Below, piece after piece: positions 20,852 through 28,910 of a DNA stretch of 54,806 bases. Numbering within the stretch: the first letter of the stretch is position 1; every line of letters starts with the position of its first letter. A program made the translations under genes and the position numbers. The stretch is from an uncultured Clostridia bacterium (GTDB lineage Bacteria > Bacillota > Clostridia > Christensenellales > CAG-138), in assembly GCA_937900325.1 (NCBI GenBank), contig CALCEX010000063.1:1-54806 (forward strand). The letters are read 5' to 3'. The notes beneath the pieces were generated by a model. That model searched no databases. It was not told the origin of the DNA and saw nothing but the letters and a program-made list of their open reading frames with translations.

Positions 20852-21682
20852 TTACGCAGCAGGCGCGAAGCCTGCCGCCTCAAATACCTTCATGGCGTCA
20901 TCAGTCCGGAGATATGCCAGAAACTTCCCTGCGGCCTCCTGATTCCTGCCGGTCTTAATAACGGCGGCGGGATAGATGACCTGACCGCACATCTCCTTTG
21001 TGGCGTAATCCACAGGGGTGAGCCCCGCGCTGAAGGCGTCGGTGCAGTATATGACGCCGCAGTCAACAGAGGCTTCCGTTACCTGGGTTGTGACTTCCTT
21101 TACGTTGGAGCCGTAGGTGATAACGCCGTTTTTGGCAAGCTCTTCTTCGTCAAGGCCGTAGAAGGCGAGTATCTTCCGGGTATACTGGCCGACGGGAACG
21201 TCGCTGTTGCCCATAGCCATAAGAACGGAGCCCTCCTTAAGCTTTTCCGCCAGATCGTCAAAGCTTGCGATGTCCTTGGCATCCGGCACGCACAGAACCA
21301 CCCTGTTTTCAAGCAGGTCCATGCGGGTGCCTTCAAGCACGAAGTCCAGCTTTTCTGTGTTCACCTCGGGATCGGCGGTTATATCGAGCTGGTCCATCTG
21401 CTTCTGCCCGGCGGAAATGAACAGATCGCACTCGGCGCCTTCCTGTATCTGGGTCTTCAGGGTGCCGGAGGAATCGAAATTATAGGTCAGCGTCACGTTG
21501 GGAGCCGCCGTTTTATACATTTCCGCTATCCGGTTCAGTGTCTCCGTCATGGAGGCGGCAGCAAATACTATCAGCTCTACGGGTTCCTCCCCGGCCGCGG
21601 GCTCCACGGCCGCGGGGGCAGCGCAGGCTGCAAAGCCGGATACCGTTACGGCGGCCATCAGTATGGCAAGAAGCTTCTTCAT
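20852..21682 (-). CDS. modA: Molybdate-binding lipoprotein
   Basis: This is the extracytoplasmic molybdate/tungstate receptor of the ABC importer. MKKLLAILMAAVTVSGFAAC is a lipoprotein signal with the lipobox Cys at residue 20, followed by the family start ELIVFAAASMTETLNRIAE (oxyanion-binding Ser). Later motifs are FDSSGTLKTQIQEGAECDLFISA and VDCGVIYCTDA. The frame opens 11 codons earlier, but the ATG at 21682 gives the proper signal peptide and has AAGGA upstream. It follows the MoeA-like gene by 57 bp. Confidence 0.95.
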   Translation of the reverse strand: MKKLLAILMAAVTVSGFAACAAPAAVEPAAGEEPVELIVFAAASMTETLNRIAEMYKTAAPNVTLTYNFDSSGTLKTQIQEGAECDLFISAGQKQMDQLDITADPEVNTEKLDFVLEGTRMDLLENRVVLCVPDAKDIASFDDLAEKLKEGSVLMAMGNSDVPVGQYTRKILAFYGLDEEELAKNGVITYGSNVKEVTTQVTEASVDCGVIYCTDAFSAGLTPVDYATKEMCGQVIYPAAVIKTGRNQEAAGKFLAYLRTDDAMKVFEAAGFAPAA

Positions 21683-21739
21683 TTTCCGTTTTTCCTTTTG
21701 TATTTTTATATGCAAGGCGTTTTTCCGCCCGCATCAGTA

Positions 21740-22765
21740 TCATACGCCCTTGCCGAAGCCGCAGTTGGGGTAGCGGCATACCTCGCAGTTAAGGCAGAGG
21801 CCGCCGTTGCCGAGGCCGCTGAGCATCTCCCCCGTTACCGGTTCATCCGCGAGAAGATAGGGCAGCACTATGTCGAATATGGTGCGCCTTGCGTACATCA
21901 CGCAGCCCGGAAGGCCGCATACCGGTATGCCGTTTTTATTGTATGAAAGCAGGAACATCGCCCCGGGCAGCACCGGCGCGCCGTATGAAACGATACGCCC
22001 GCCGCTGTTGCGTATGGCGAGGGGGGTGCGGTCGTCCGGGTCCACGCTCATTCCGCCGGTGCATATGACCATTTCCGCCCCGTCGTCTATCATATTCCTT
22101 ATGGCGGCGGTAATAGCCGCGTCGTCATCGCCCGGTGTGGAATGGGCTATCATCCGGCAGCCGTATTCCCCCATCTTTTCATTTATGACCGGCGTGAAGG
22201 TATCCTGTATTATGCCCTTCAGTACCTCGCTGCCGGTGGTCACCACGCCGTATTTCCTGGGCTTTATGGGCAGAAGGCGGAGTATGGGCTTATCACCCGC
22301 CGCGGCCCTCGCCTGTTCCATCGCCTGCTTTTCTATTACGAGGGGTATTATTCTGGTTCCGCAGAGCTTATCCCCCGCCTTTACCGGGAAGCCGGATGGG
22401 CGCGTGGCTATCATCATGCGGCCCAGGGAATTTACCGCCCTGAGCTTTTGAATATCCGCTATGAACAGCCCGTCCATATCCGCTATCAGCTCTATCTTGC
22501 CCTCCTTTGGCTCCGTGGGGCGCATATTTTCCCCCATGCATATATCCCGGAGCATCTCCGCCGCGTCGTTTTCATGCAGGGTGTTTTCATCCCTCTCCCA
22601 TACATATAGGTGCTCCTTGCCGACGCTGAGCAGTATTGGTATATCCTCCTGCCGGACTATATGCCCCTTGCGGAATACCGCGTCCTTTGTAACTCCTTTT
22701 ATTATACGGGTTATGTCGTGGCACAGCACGCTGCCCACGGCGTCCTCCGTTCTGATGAGCTTCAT
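21740..22765 (-). CDS. MoeA-like molybdopterin-binding protein
   Basis: The 341-aa protein carries a MoCF/MPT-binding domain: GVVTTGSEVLKG, VICTGGMSVDPDDRTP and GLPGCVMYARRTIFD are characteristic of MoeA/MogA folds. The N-terminal part (about 1-160) resembles the short MoeA-like proteins found beside molybdenum hydroxylase genes in Clostridia. A C-terminal cluster CLNCEVCRYPNCGFGKG has four cysteines and could bind a metal or Fe-S centre. It is the first gene of the operon that continues to modABC and starts 27 bp from a ModE-type operator. Its exact role (Mo insertion or cofactor maturation) is inferred. Confidence 0.88.
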   Translation of the reverse strand: MKLIRTEDAVGSVLCHDITRIIKGVTKDAVFRKGHIVRQEDIPILLSVGKEHLYVWERDENTLHENDAAEMLRDICMGENMRPTEPKEGKIELIADMDGLFIADIQKLRAVNSLGRMMIATRPSGFPVKAGDKLCGTRIIPLVIEKQAMEQARAAAGDKPILRLLPIKPRKYGVVTTGSEVLKGIIQDTFTPVINEKMGEYGCRMIAHSTPGDDDAAITAAIRNMIDDGAEMVICTGGMSVDPDDRTPLAIRNSGGRIVSYGAPVLPGAMFLLSYNKNGIPVCGLPGCVMYARRTIFDIVLPYLLADEPVTGEMLSGLGNGGLCLNCEVCRYPNCGFGKGV

Positions 22766-22792
22766 ATGGTCCTGCCTCTGTTATCTTGTTTT

Positions 22793-22816
22793 CGTTATTC
22801 TCATATATAAATAACG
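22793..22816. promoter_or_regulatory. ModE-type operator 1
   Basis: CGTTAT-N12-ATAACG is a perfect inverted repeat, extended by T and A on the outside. As I recall it, the half-sites and 12-base spacing equal those of the E. coli modA ModE box. It lies just downstream of the predicted start of the leftward moeA-like/mod transcript, where bound protein would block transcription. Confidence 0.75.
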
Positions 22817-22825
22817 AGTGATTGA

Positions 22826-22854
22826 ATTATACATCAGCCGTTTGGGATTTGCAA
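22826..22854 (-). promoter_or_regulatory. Promoter of moeA-like-modABC operon
   Basis: On the minus strand TTGCAA and TATAAT are 17 bp apart; the start is predicted near 22819. Operator 1 covers about +4 to +27 and operator 2 overlaps the -35 element. Confidence 0.75.
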
Positions 22855-22862
22855 GCATAACG
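22839..22862. promoter_or_regulatory. ModE-type operator 2 (degenerate)
   Basis: CGTTTG-N12-ATAACG has the same spacing as operator 1, with two mismatches in the left half-site. It overlaps the mod -35 and ends 2 bp before the moaA -35, an arrangement compatible with repression of mod and activation of moa. Confidence 0.5.
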
Positions 22863-22863
22863 A

Positions 22864-22892
22864 TTGTATTCGCCCATGTGCCGTGCTACAAT
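22864..22892 (+). promoter_or_regulatory. moaA promoter
   Basis: TTGTAT and TACAAT are 17 bp apart, with TGC before TACAAT forming an extended -10. It is divergent from the mod promoter. Confidence 0.7.
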
Positions 22893-22925
22893 TAAATATA
22901 AAAAAACGATCCTTGGGGTGTCTGA

Positions 22926-23879
22926 ATGACAGACGGCTTTAACCGCAATATCAACTACCTTCGCGTATCCCTGACAGACAGGTGCAACCTGCGCTGCCGC
23001 TACTGTATGCCGGAAGAGGGGATCAGCAAAAGGTCCCACTCCGATATCCTCAGCCTTGAGGATATATACGAGATAGTCCGCGCCGCCGTGGAGATGGGCT
23101 TCAGCAAGATACGCCTTACGGGGGGCGAGCCGCTGGTGCGCAGGGGCGTAACGGCGCTCTGCCGCAGCATAAGCGGGATAGATGGAGTGGAGGATTTTGC
23201 CATGACCACAAACGGCCTGCTGCTGCCGGAAATGGCAAAGGAGCTTAAAGCCGCGGGATTGATGCGGCTGAACATAAGCCTCGACACTCTTGATCCAGAT
23301 AAGTACCGTCAGATAACCAGGATAGGCCGCCTCAGCGACGCCCTTGCGGGCATAGCCGCCGCGGAGGAGGCCGGCTTTACAGATATCAAGCTGAACACGG
23401 TCCTTATAGGCGGCTTTAACGACTGCGAGATACCCCGCCTTGTGGAGCTTACCGAAGAAAAGCCCTATCAGGTGCGCTTCATAGAGCTGATGCCCATAGG
23501 CAATGCCTGCCCCTTTGACGATAAGGCGTATCTGCCAATACATACCGTTCTCGAAAGAGTGCCGGCCCTTGAACCTGTCCAGAGCGACGGCGGCGTAGCG
23601 CGGCTTTACAGGCTTCCGGGCGCAAAGGGCACGGTAGGGCTGATAAGCCCCCTGAGCGACCACTTCTGCTCCGGCTGCAGCAGGCTCAGGCTTACGGCGG
23701 ACGGCTGCCTCAAGCCCTGCCTGCATTCCGCCGAGGAGATACCGGTAAGGGGGCTTCACGGCGACGCGCTGAAGGAACGTATAGCCTTCGCAATATCCCG
23801 CAAGCCGGAGCGCCGCTGCCCCCTTTCCTGTTGCGAAAGGTCGGCTTCCGCCCGGGACATGAACCGCATAGGAGGATAA
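22926..23879 (+). CDS. moaA: GTP 3',8-cyclase MoaA (radical SAM)
   Basis: MoaA performs the first step of molybdopterin synthesis, rearranging GTP with MoaC to cyclic pyranopterin monophosphate. The 317-aa protein has the radical SAM cluster motif CNLRCRYC near residue 20, SAM-binding TGGEPLVR, the C-terminal cluster FCSGCSRLRLTADGCLKPC and the double-Gly C-terminus MNRIGG required in the family. GGGGTG precedes the ATG. It is the first gene of moaA-moaC-mog-MOSC, with intergenic gaps of 1 bp or overlaps. Confidence 0.97.
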   Translation: MTDGFNRNINYLRVSLTDRCNLRCRYCMPEEGISKRSHSDILSLEDIYEIVRAAVEMGFSKIRLTGGEPLVRRGVTALCRSISGIDGVEDFAMTTNGLLLPEMAKELKAAGLMRLNISLDTLDPDKYRQITRIGRLSDALAGIAAAEEAGFTDIKLNTVLIGGFNDCEIPRLVELTEEKPYQVRFIELMPIGNACPFDDKAYLPIHTVLERVPALEPVQSDGGVARLYRLPGAKGTVGLISPLSDHFCSGCSRLRLTADGCLKPCLHSAEEIPVRGLHGDALKERIAFAISRKPERRCPLSCCERSASARDMNRIGG

Positions 23880-23880
23880 A

Positions 23881-24357
23881 ATGGAATTCACCCACTTTAA
23901 CGATCAGGGCCGGGCCCGCATGGTGGACGTATCCGAAAAGGCGGATACCCTGCGCACCGCCACGGCGAGAGCCCGCGTGCTCCTGAACGCCGATACCTAC
24001 GCGCTGGTAAAATCGGGCGGCATAAAAAAGGGAGACGTGCTCGCCGCCGCGCAGATAGCCGGAATAATGGGCGCAAAGCGCACCGGCGACATTATACCCA
24101 TGTGCCATCCGATCGCCCTTACCGGCGCGGACATAAGCTTTGAGCCGGACGACGAAAACCACGCCATAGACATATTCGCCACGGCGAAATGCACCGGCCC
24201 CACAGGCGTTGAAATGGAGGCTATGACGGCTGCCAGCATAGCCGCCCTCACTATCTACGATATGTGCAAGGCGGCGCAGCGGGATATAACTATCGAAAGC
24301 ATCTGCCTGCTGCATAAGGCGGGCGGAAAATCCGGCGAGTTCAGGAGGAAGGAATAA
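23881..24357 (+). CDS. moaC: Cyclic pyranopterin monophosphate synthase MoaC
   Basis: MoaC converts the MoaA product to cPMP. The 158-aa length is standard. Motifs are DVSEKADTLRTATARARV, AAQIAGIMGAKRTGDIIPMCHPI (active-site His-rich) and TGVEMEAMTAASIAALTIYDM with the catalytic Lys in CKA. The Shine-Dalgarno GGAGG lies within the end of moaA, and the stop codons are 1 bp apart, so the genes are translationally linked. Confidence 0.97.
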   Translation: MEFTHFNDQGRARMVDVSEKADTLRTATARARVLLNADTYALVKSGGIKKGDVLAAAQIAGIMGAKRTGDIIPMCHPIALTGADISFEPDDENHAIDIFATAKCTGPTGVEMEAMTAASIAALTIYDMCKAAQRDITIESICLLHKAGGKSGEFRRKE

Positions 24358-24358
24358 T

Positions 24359-24895
24359 ATGGAAAACCGCTATACCGCGGCAGTGATAACCGTAAGCGAC
24401 AAGGGCTTTGCCGGGCTTCGGAAGGATACCTCCGGGCCTGCCATAGCCGAGCTGCTCAGAGAGGACGGCTACGAGGTCATAAGCGCCTCCATAGTGCCGG
24501 ACGACATGGAAAAGATAATGACCGGGCTCGTCCTATGCGCCGACAGGCTTTGCCCCTGCCTTATCGTAACCACCGGCGGCACAGGCTTTTCCAGGCGGGA
24601 CGTCACCCCCGAGGCTACCAGGGCCATCATAGAGCGCGAGGTCCCCGGCATACCCGAGGCCATGCGCGCCGAATCCATGCGCATAACTCCCTACGGCTGT
24701 CTCTCAAGGGAAGCTGCGGGAATACGCGGCGATACGCTTATAATAAACTGCCCCGGCAGCGAAAAGGCCGCCCGCGAATGCCTTGCCGCGGTGCTGCCCG
24801 CATTGAAGCACGGCATACAGATACTGCGCGGCTGGTCGGGGGAATGCTCCTCCAACAACGGCCACGAGCATAAGGAGCGGCATTGCAATGGCTAA
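24359..24895 (+). CDS. mog: MogA/MoaB-family molybdopterin adenylyltransferase
   Basis: This family binds molybdopterin and adenylates it before metal insertion. The 178-aa protein begins AAVITVSDKGFAG, has the MPT-binding TTGGTGFSRRDVTPEAT and ends with LIINCPGSEKAA. Whether it is called MoaB or MogA cannot be settled here. GAGGAAGG precedes the ATG, inside moaC. The C-terminal 8 codons overlap the MOSC gene. Confidence 0.92.
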   Translation: MENRYTAAVITVSDKGFAGLRKDTSGPAIAELLREDGYEVISASIVPDDMEKIMTGLVLCADRLCPCLIVTTGGTGFSRRDVTPEATRAIIEREVPGIPEAMRAESMRITPYGCLSREAAGIRGDTLIINCPGSEKAARECLAAVLPALKHGIQILRGWSGECSSNNGHEHKERHCNG

Positions 24896-25331
24896 GATAC
24901 TGTCAGTATGCATATCCGAAAAGAAGGGCACGCAAAAGCACGAGGTGCCGGAAATACAGCTCAAAGCGGATCACGGCATAGTGGGCGACGCCCATGCCGG
25001 CAATTGGCACCGTCAGGTAAGCCTGCTGGCCGTCGAAAGCACAGCCAGGGTGCAGGAAAAGATAAGCTTCAGACTCACCCCCGGCGCGTTCGCGGAAAAC
25101 ATACTAACCGAGGGCATATGCCTCTATGAGCTGCCGGTGGGAACGAGGCTCAGGCTTGGCTCCGACGCCATATGCGAGGTCACCCAGATAGGCAAGGAGT
25201 GCCATTATGACTGCGCCATACGCAAGGCGGCAGGCGACTGCGTCATGCCGCGGGAGGGCATATTCGTAAGGGTGCTGAAGGGCGGCTCCGTAAAGCCCGG
25301 AGACGGGCTGGAGATAATAGATAAGCAGTAA
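24888..25331 (+). CDS. MOSC domain protein
   Basis: The 147-aa protein is a stand-alone MOSC domain: GIVGDAHAG, HRQVSLLAVES, LTPGAFAENILTEG and the conserved Cys in IGKECHYDC. MOSC domains carry sulfur to the Mo cofactor or reduce N-hydroxylated compounds. Stand-alone forms next to mog are common in anaerobes with xanthine dehydrogenase-type enzymes, where sulfuration of Mo is needed. It overlaps mog by 8 bp and ends the operon at a strong terminator. Confidence 0.93.
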   Translation: MAKILSVCISEKKGTQKHEVPEIQLKADHGIVGDAHAGNWHRQVSLLAVESTARVQEKISFRLTPGAFAENILTEGICLYELPVGTRLRLGSDAICEVTQIGKECHYDCAIRKAAGDCVMPREGIFVRVLKGGSVKPGDGLEIIDKQ

Positions 25332-25334
25332 ATT

Positions 25335-25361
25335 AAAAAGGAGCCATTCGGCTCCTTTTTT
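25335..25361 (+). terminator. moa operon terminator
   Basis: AAAAAGGAGCC-ATTC-GGCTCCTTTTTT is a near-perfect stem with a 4-base loop. Confidence 0.92.
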
Positions 25362-25424
25362 CGGAAAATGCAAAATTGCATCACGGCCGCGCGTCCTAAC
25401 AATAAACGCAGCGCAGAGTTAATG

Positions 25425-25451
25425 AAAAAGGGGCGGATTTTTCGCCCCTTC
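25425..25451 (-). terminator. Terminator of the decarboxylase subunit operon
   Basis: On the minus strand AGGGGCG and CGCCCCT flank a short A-rich loop, followed by TTTTTCATT. Confidence 0.85.
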
Positions 25452-25465
25452 GATTTAAAACCTTA

Positions 25466-25603
25466 TTATTTCCCAGCATTCCTGTTTATGACGGCCACCA
25501 GCGCCCATATTGCGCAGATCACGGCAAACACGCCGAGAATGCCCTTGCCGAGCAGCGGCAGCACATTTATCAGAGCCTGTGGGTCAAAATGCAGCTCAAA
25601 CAT
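25466..25603 (-). CDS. Small membrane protein, OadG-like partner, 45 aa
   Basis: This short gene follows the decarboxylase beta subunit by 13 bp, with AAAGGAGG placed 7 bases before the ATG. The product is MFELHFDPQALINVLP..., then one hydrophobic helix (GKGILGVFAVICAIWALVAVI, about 20-40) and a short polar tail NRNAGK. Decarboxylase gamma (OadG) subunits are small single-helix proteins encoded next to the beta subunit, so this is a candidate minimal gamma/anchor subunit. It lacks the Pro/Ala-rich, His-tipped tail of classical OadG. The coding call is strong from context; the function is inference. Confidence 0.75.
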   Translation of the reverse strand: MFELHFDPQALINVLPLLGKGILGVFAVICAIWALVAVINRNAGK

Positions 25604-25616
25604 ATTTTTTCCTCCT

Positions 25617-26732
25617 TTATATGCCCGCCATCAGGTTCTCTACGAGGGTTATCACCAGCCCGCCGGCTATTACGGACGCAATCTGCCCGCTGACGTTTGC
25701 GCCCGCGGCGTGCATGAGCAGGAAGTTGCCCGTATCCTCCTCGCGCCCCATTTTATGCACCACCCTGCTGGACATCGGGAACGCCGATATTCCCGCCGCG
25801 CCTATCATGGGGTTGATCTTATTCTTCGAGAACAGATTCAGCACCTTGGCGAACATCACGCCGCCCACGGTATCGAATATGAATGCGACAAGGCCCAGCG
25901 CCAGTATCACCAGCGTCTCAAGGGTTACAAACATCTCAGCCTTCATTCGGAAGGAAACAGACAGGCCCAGCACGAGTGTAATGAGATTTGCAAGATCCTT
26001 CTGCGCAGTCTCCGACAGGCTGCCCAGCACGCCGCACTCGCGTATGAGGTTGCCGAACATCAGGAATCCTATAAGCTCCGCGCTCTTAGGGGCTATGGTC
26101 CCCGCGATGACCGTAACGGATATCGGGAACAGTATGCGCGTAGTCCGGGACACCGCCCTGGGGTTGTAGGGCATTCGTATGCGCCGCTCCTTTTGAGTGG
26201 TGCATAGCTTTATCACAGGCGGCTGGACTATGGGTACCAGCGCCATATAGCTGTACGCCGCCACCATTATGGCTCCCTGATAGTTGGATTTGAAGTAGTT
26301 CGCCACATATATGCTGGTAGGGCCATCCGCGGCGCCTATTATGGCTATGCTTGCGGCGTCCTTCAGTTCAAAGCCCAGCAGCACCGCCATTCCGAGGGTA
26401 AAGAATATGCCGAACTGCGCAGCCGCGCCGAAGAGCATCATCTTCGGGTTGGAAAGCAGCGGCCCGAAGTCTATCATGGCGCCTATGCCTATGAACAGCA
26501 GCAGCGGGAAAAGCTCTGTCGCTATGCCCGCGTTGAACATCGTCTCTATGGCCTCGGTATTCACAAAGGGCAGATTTACAAGTATCGCCCCAAAGCCCAT
26601 AGGCAGGAGCAGCGCAGGCTCCATCTCCCGCTTTATCGCGCACCATATAAGGGCGCAGCCTATGGCGATCATAACTCCCTGCTGCCAGGTAAAGTTCAGC
26701 ACATTCCCGAAAAGCTCATTGAAAAGCTGCAT
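25617..26732 (-). CDS. Na+-translocating decarboxylase beta subunit
   Basis: The 371-aa polytopic membrane protein belongs to the OadB/GcdB/MmdB family, which couples decarboxylation of a biotin-bound carboxyl group to Na+ export. Family motifs are LLFIGIGAMIDFGPLLSNP, IGAADGPTSIYVA (the conserved Asp in the Na+/proton path) and MIGAAGISAFPMSSRV. About nine to eleven hydrophobic helices are visible. GGAGG precedes the ATG. No alpha (carboxyltransferase) or biotin subunit lies nearby, so the substrate cannot be told: methylmalonyl-CoA, glutaconyl-CoA and oxaloacetate are all possible. Confidence 0.93.
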   Translation of the reverse strand: MQLFNELFGNVLNFTWQQGVMIAIGCALIWCAIKREMEPALLLPMGFGAILVNLPFVNTEAIETMFNAGIATELFPLLLFIGIGAMIDFGPLLSNPKMMLFGAAAQFGIFFTLGMAVLLGFELKDAASIAIIGAADGPTSIYVANYFKSNYQGAIMVAAYSYMALVPIVQPPVIKLCTTQKERRIRMPYNPRAVSRTTRILFPISVTVIAGTIAPKSAELIGFLMFGNLIRECGVLGSLSETAQKDLANLITLVLGLSVSFRMKAEMFVTLETLVILALGLVAFIFDTVGGVMFAKVLNLFSKNKINPMIGAAGISAFPMSSRVVHKMGREEDTGNFLLMHAAGANVSGQIASVIAGGLVITLVENLMAGI

Positions 26733-26797
26733 CGGTTTTCCTCCTTAGTTACTTAAGTTTTATAAGTGTATTTTATATGTATCGGGTCTGTTATTAC

Positions 26798-26865
26798 TTC
26801 GCGCAAAATGAGCATAAGCCTGTTTGTCCAGTGCTTATCTATGTAAAACGCCCGTTTTGTGCGAA
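26798..26865 (-). other. Nested inverted repeats upstream of oadB-like gene
   Basis: An outer pair TTCGCGCAAAA / TTTTGTGCGAA (10 of 11 match) encloses an inner pair ATAAGC / GCTTAT. A TTGACT lies just outside at 26871-26866 on the minus strand, but no good -10 follows it, so the structure may be an activator-dependent control region or an RNA leader. The rest of 26733-27208 is AT-rich and carries recurrent TATGCA/TGCATA hexamers and the promoter below. Confidence 0.4.
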
Positions 26866-27107
26866 AGTCAACTATAACTTGTCCCTATAACGCAATCTTT
26901 AGCATTATATTCCACTAGGCTCCCCTTGTAAACAGTGTTTATGCATTTTCTTAAATATTATGCCGTTAGGAAACCACCATGAAGCCCAAAAGTTATAATG
27001 CATGGTATAATTGTATATTTATACTGCATATCATATCTAAATATGCGTTTTAAACCGCTTTTATGCACAATTTATCAAATATTTTTTATATTTTTGCATT
27101 TTAGGTA

Positions 27108-27135
27108 TTTACAATCCGGATTTTATGCGTATAAT
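27108..27135 (+). promoter_or_regulatory. Promoter of the amino acid transporter operon
   Basis: TTTACA and TATAAT are 16 bp apart; the start would be near 27142, about 65 bases before the gene. Confidence 0.65.
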
Positions 27136-27208
27136 AGATCATGTGCCCGGCAACAGGGCGCCGCTGAATAAGTTAAATAAATTTTTTAAATTTCGGAGGA
27201 TACATTCA

Positions 27209-28093
27209 ATGAAGAAACTGTTTGCACTGGCCCTTGCGGCTCTGATGGTACTTTCCATGGCGGCCTGCTCCGCACCCGCCGCGGAGGAAACCGCCGCCCC
27301 CGCTTCCGCGGAAGCGACTCCCACCGAGGCCCCTGCCGCCGACGATGACGCCGCGGAAGGCGCCGTAATGAAGAAGGTCAAGGAAAGCGGTAAGCTGGTC
27401 GTCGGTACCGAAGCCCAGTACGCGCCCTATGAGTTCAAGGATCTGGACGCCAACTTCGCAGGCTGCGATATATGGCTTGCGCAGCAGATAGCCGATGCGC
27501 TGGGCGTTGAGCTCGAGATCGTAGATATGAGCTTTGACGGCATAATCCCCGCCGTTCAGTCCGGTCAGGTGGATATGGGCATAGCCGCCTTCACCGTCAC
27601 CGAGGAAAGGGCGCAGGTCATCGACTTCTCCGAGGTATATGAGAAGAGCCCCCAGGCCGTTATAGTAAAGAAGGGCAACGAGGCCGCCTACTCCACCAAG
27701 GAGAGCTTCGCAGGAAAGAAGGTCGGCGCGCAGAAGGGTACCGTACAGTCCCTGCTCATCAAAAATGTGCTGACCGGCAGCGAGCTGTTTGAGCTTGACA
27801 AGTACCCCGAGCTGGGCATGGAGGTTGCCGCCGGCAACATCGCCGCCCTGGTGGTTGACTCCGCCGTTGCAGACGCTCTCATCAAGAGCAATCCCGATCT
27901 GGCCCTGGCGGACTTTGAGTTTGACCCTAACGAGGTAAACTACGGCAAGGCCGCCGTTATCGCAAAGGGCAACGAGGACTTCGTAGCCGCGGTAAACGAA
28001 GTGATAACCAAGGTCACCTCCGACGGCTCCTTCCAGAAGGCGTATGACGATGCGGTAGCCCTTGCGGACTCCATGGGCCTCGAGATGGACTAA
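27209..28093 (+). CDS. Polar amino acid ABC transporter substrate-binding lipoprotein
   Basis: This is the extracytoplasmic receptor of a family 3 (His/Gln/Arg type) importer, 294 aa. MKKLFALALAALMVLSMAAC is a lipoprotein signal with Cys20, followed by an Ala/Glu/Pro linker (21-52). The domain begins KLVVGTEAQYAPYEFKD and has family motifs MSFDGIIPAVQSGQVDMGIAAFTVTEERAQ split over residues about 110-145, and GAQKGTVQ. The ATG at 27209 with GGAGG 8 bases upstream is preferred over an in-frame ATG 28 codons earlier. Ligand specificity cannot be read from sequence alone. Confidence 0.94.
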   Translation: MKKLFALALAALMVLSMAACSAPAAEETAAPASAEATPTEAPAADDDAAEGAVMKKVKESGKLVVGTEAQYAPYEFKDLDANFAGCDIWLAQQIADALGVELEIVDMSFDGIIPAVQSGQVDMGIAAFTVTEERAQVIDFSEVYEKSPQAVIVKKGNEAAYSTKESFAGKKVGAQKGTVQSLLIKNVLTGSELFELDKYPELGMEVAAGNIAALVVDSAVADALIKSNPDLALADFEFDPNEVNYGKAAVIAKGNEDFVAAVNEVITKVTSDGSFQKAYDDAVALADSMGLEMD

Positions 28094-28096
28094 AGC

Positions 28097-28159
28097 CCCG
28101 GAAAACTCAACATACCGGCCGTGCCCGAGGCCTGACCGCCCCGGGTTCGGCTTTTCCGG
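28097..28159 (+). other. Intercistronic hairpin after the binding-protein gene
   Basis: CCGGAAAA near the stop codon pairs with TTTTCCGG at the far end, with an inner GCCG/CGGC stem. There is no T-run. Such structures often protect binding-protein mRNA and allow more receptor than permease to be made. Confidence 0.6.
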
Positions 28160-28193
28160 TTAAGCAAGCTAAAAAGAAAGGCGGCTCGCACAA

Positions 28194-28910
28194 ATGACAT
28201 TCTTCTCGGGAATACTCGCATTTCTGACGCGGATGTGGACCTTATTCACAAGGTATAATACCTTCTTTGCAGAGGGCATAAAGAACACCCTCATCATTGC
28301 CTTCTTCTCCGTGGTGCTCGGCACCATATTCGGTACCCTCATGGCGATGCTCCGCATGAGCAAGGTAAAGCCCCTGCGCTACCTTGCCACCGCATACATC
28401 GAGTTCATACGCGGCACCCCGTTGATGGTTCAGCTCATGTTCATATTCTACGGCCTGCCCATGACCGGCATAAAGCTGCCGGATATATCCTGGATACCCA
28501 ACTTTTCCCGCTTCGCCGCCGGCATAGTCGCCATGAGCATGAACAGCTGCGCCTATGTTGCCGAAATAATACGTTCGGGCATACAGGCCGTTGATCATGG
28601 CCAGACAGAGGCCGCGAGGAGCCTGGGCTTCAGACAGTCCCAGACCATGACCATGGTGGTGCTGCCCCAGGCGGTAAAGAACATACTGCCGGCCCTGGGC
28701 AATGAGTTCGTGACCGTGATAAAGGAAAGCTCCATCGTATCCGTCATAGGCATAGCGGATCTTATGTTCCGCAGCAAGGATGTGATCGCAGTCACATACA
28801 TAAGCCTCGAAACGCTGGCCATAACCGCCATACTTTACTTCATAATGACATTTATAAGCGGCAGGTTCGTATCCCTCATGGAAAGGAAGATGTCCAATGG
28901 AACAAAGTAG
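28194..28910 (+). CDS. Polar amino acid ABC transporter permease
   Basis: The 238-aa membrane protein of the HisMQ/GlnP family has about five helices. It contains the typical YIEFIRGTPLMVQLMFIFYG segment (residues about 65-85) and the EAA coupling loop QTEAARSLGFRQSQTM followed by VVLPQAVKNILPALGNEF. It lies between the receptor and ATPase genes and overlaps the ATPase gene by 14 bp. Confidence 0.95.
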   Translation: MTFFSGILAFLTRMWTLFTRYNTFFAEGIKNTLIIAFFSVVLGTIFGTLMAMLRMSKVKPLRYLATAYIEFIRGTPLMVQLMFIFYGLPMTGIKLPDISWIPNFSRFAAGIVAMSMNSCAYVAEIIRSGIQAVDHGQTEAARSLGFRQSQTMTMVVLPQAVKNILPALGNEFVTVIKESSIVSVIGIADLMFRSKDVIAVTYISLETLAITAILYFIMTFISGRFVSLMERKMSNGTK

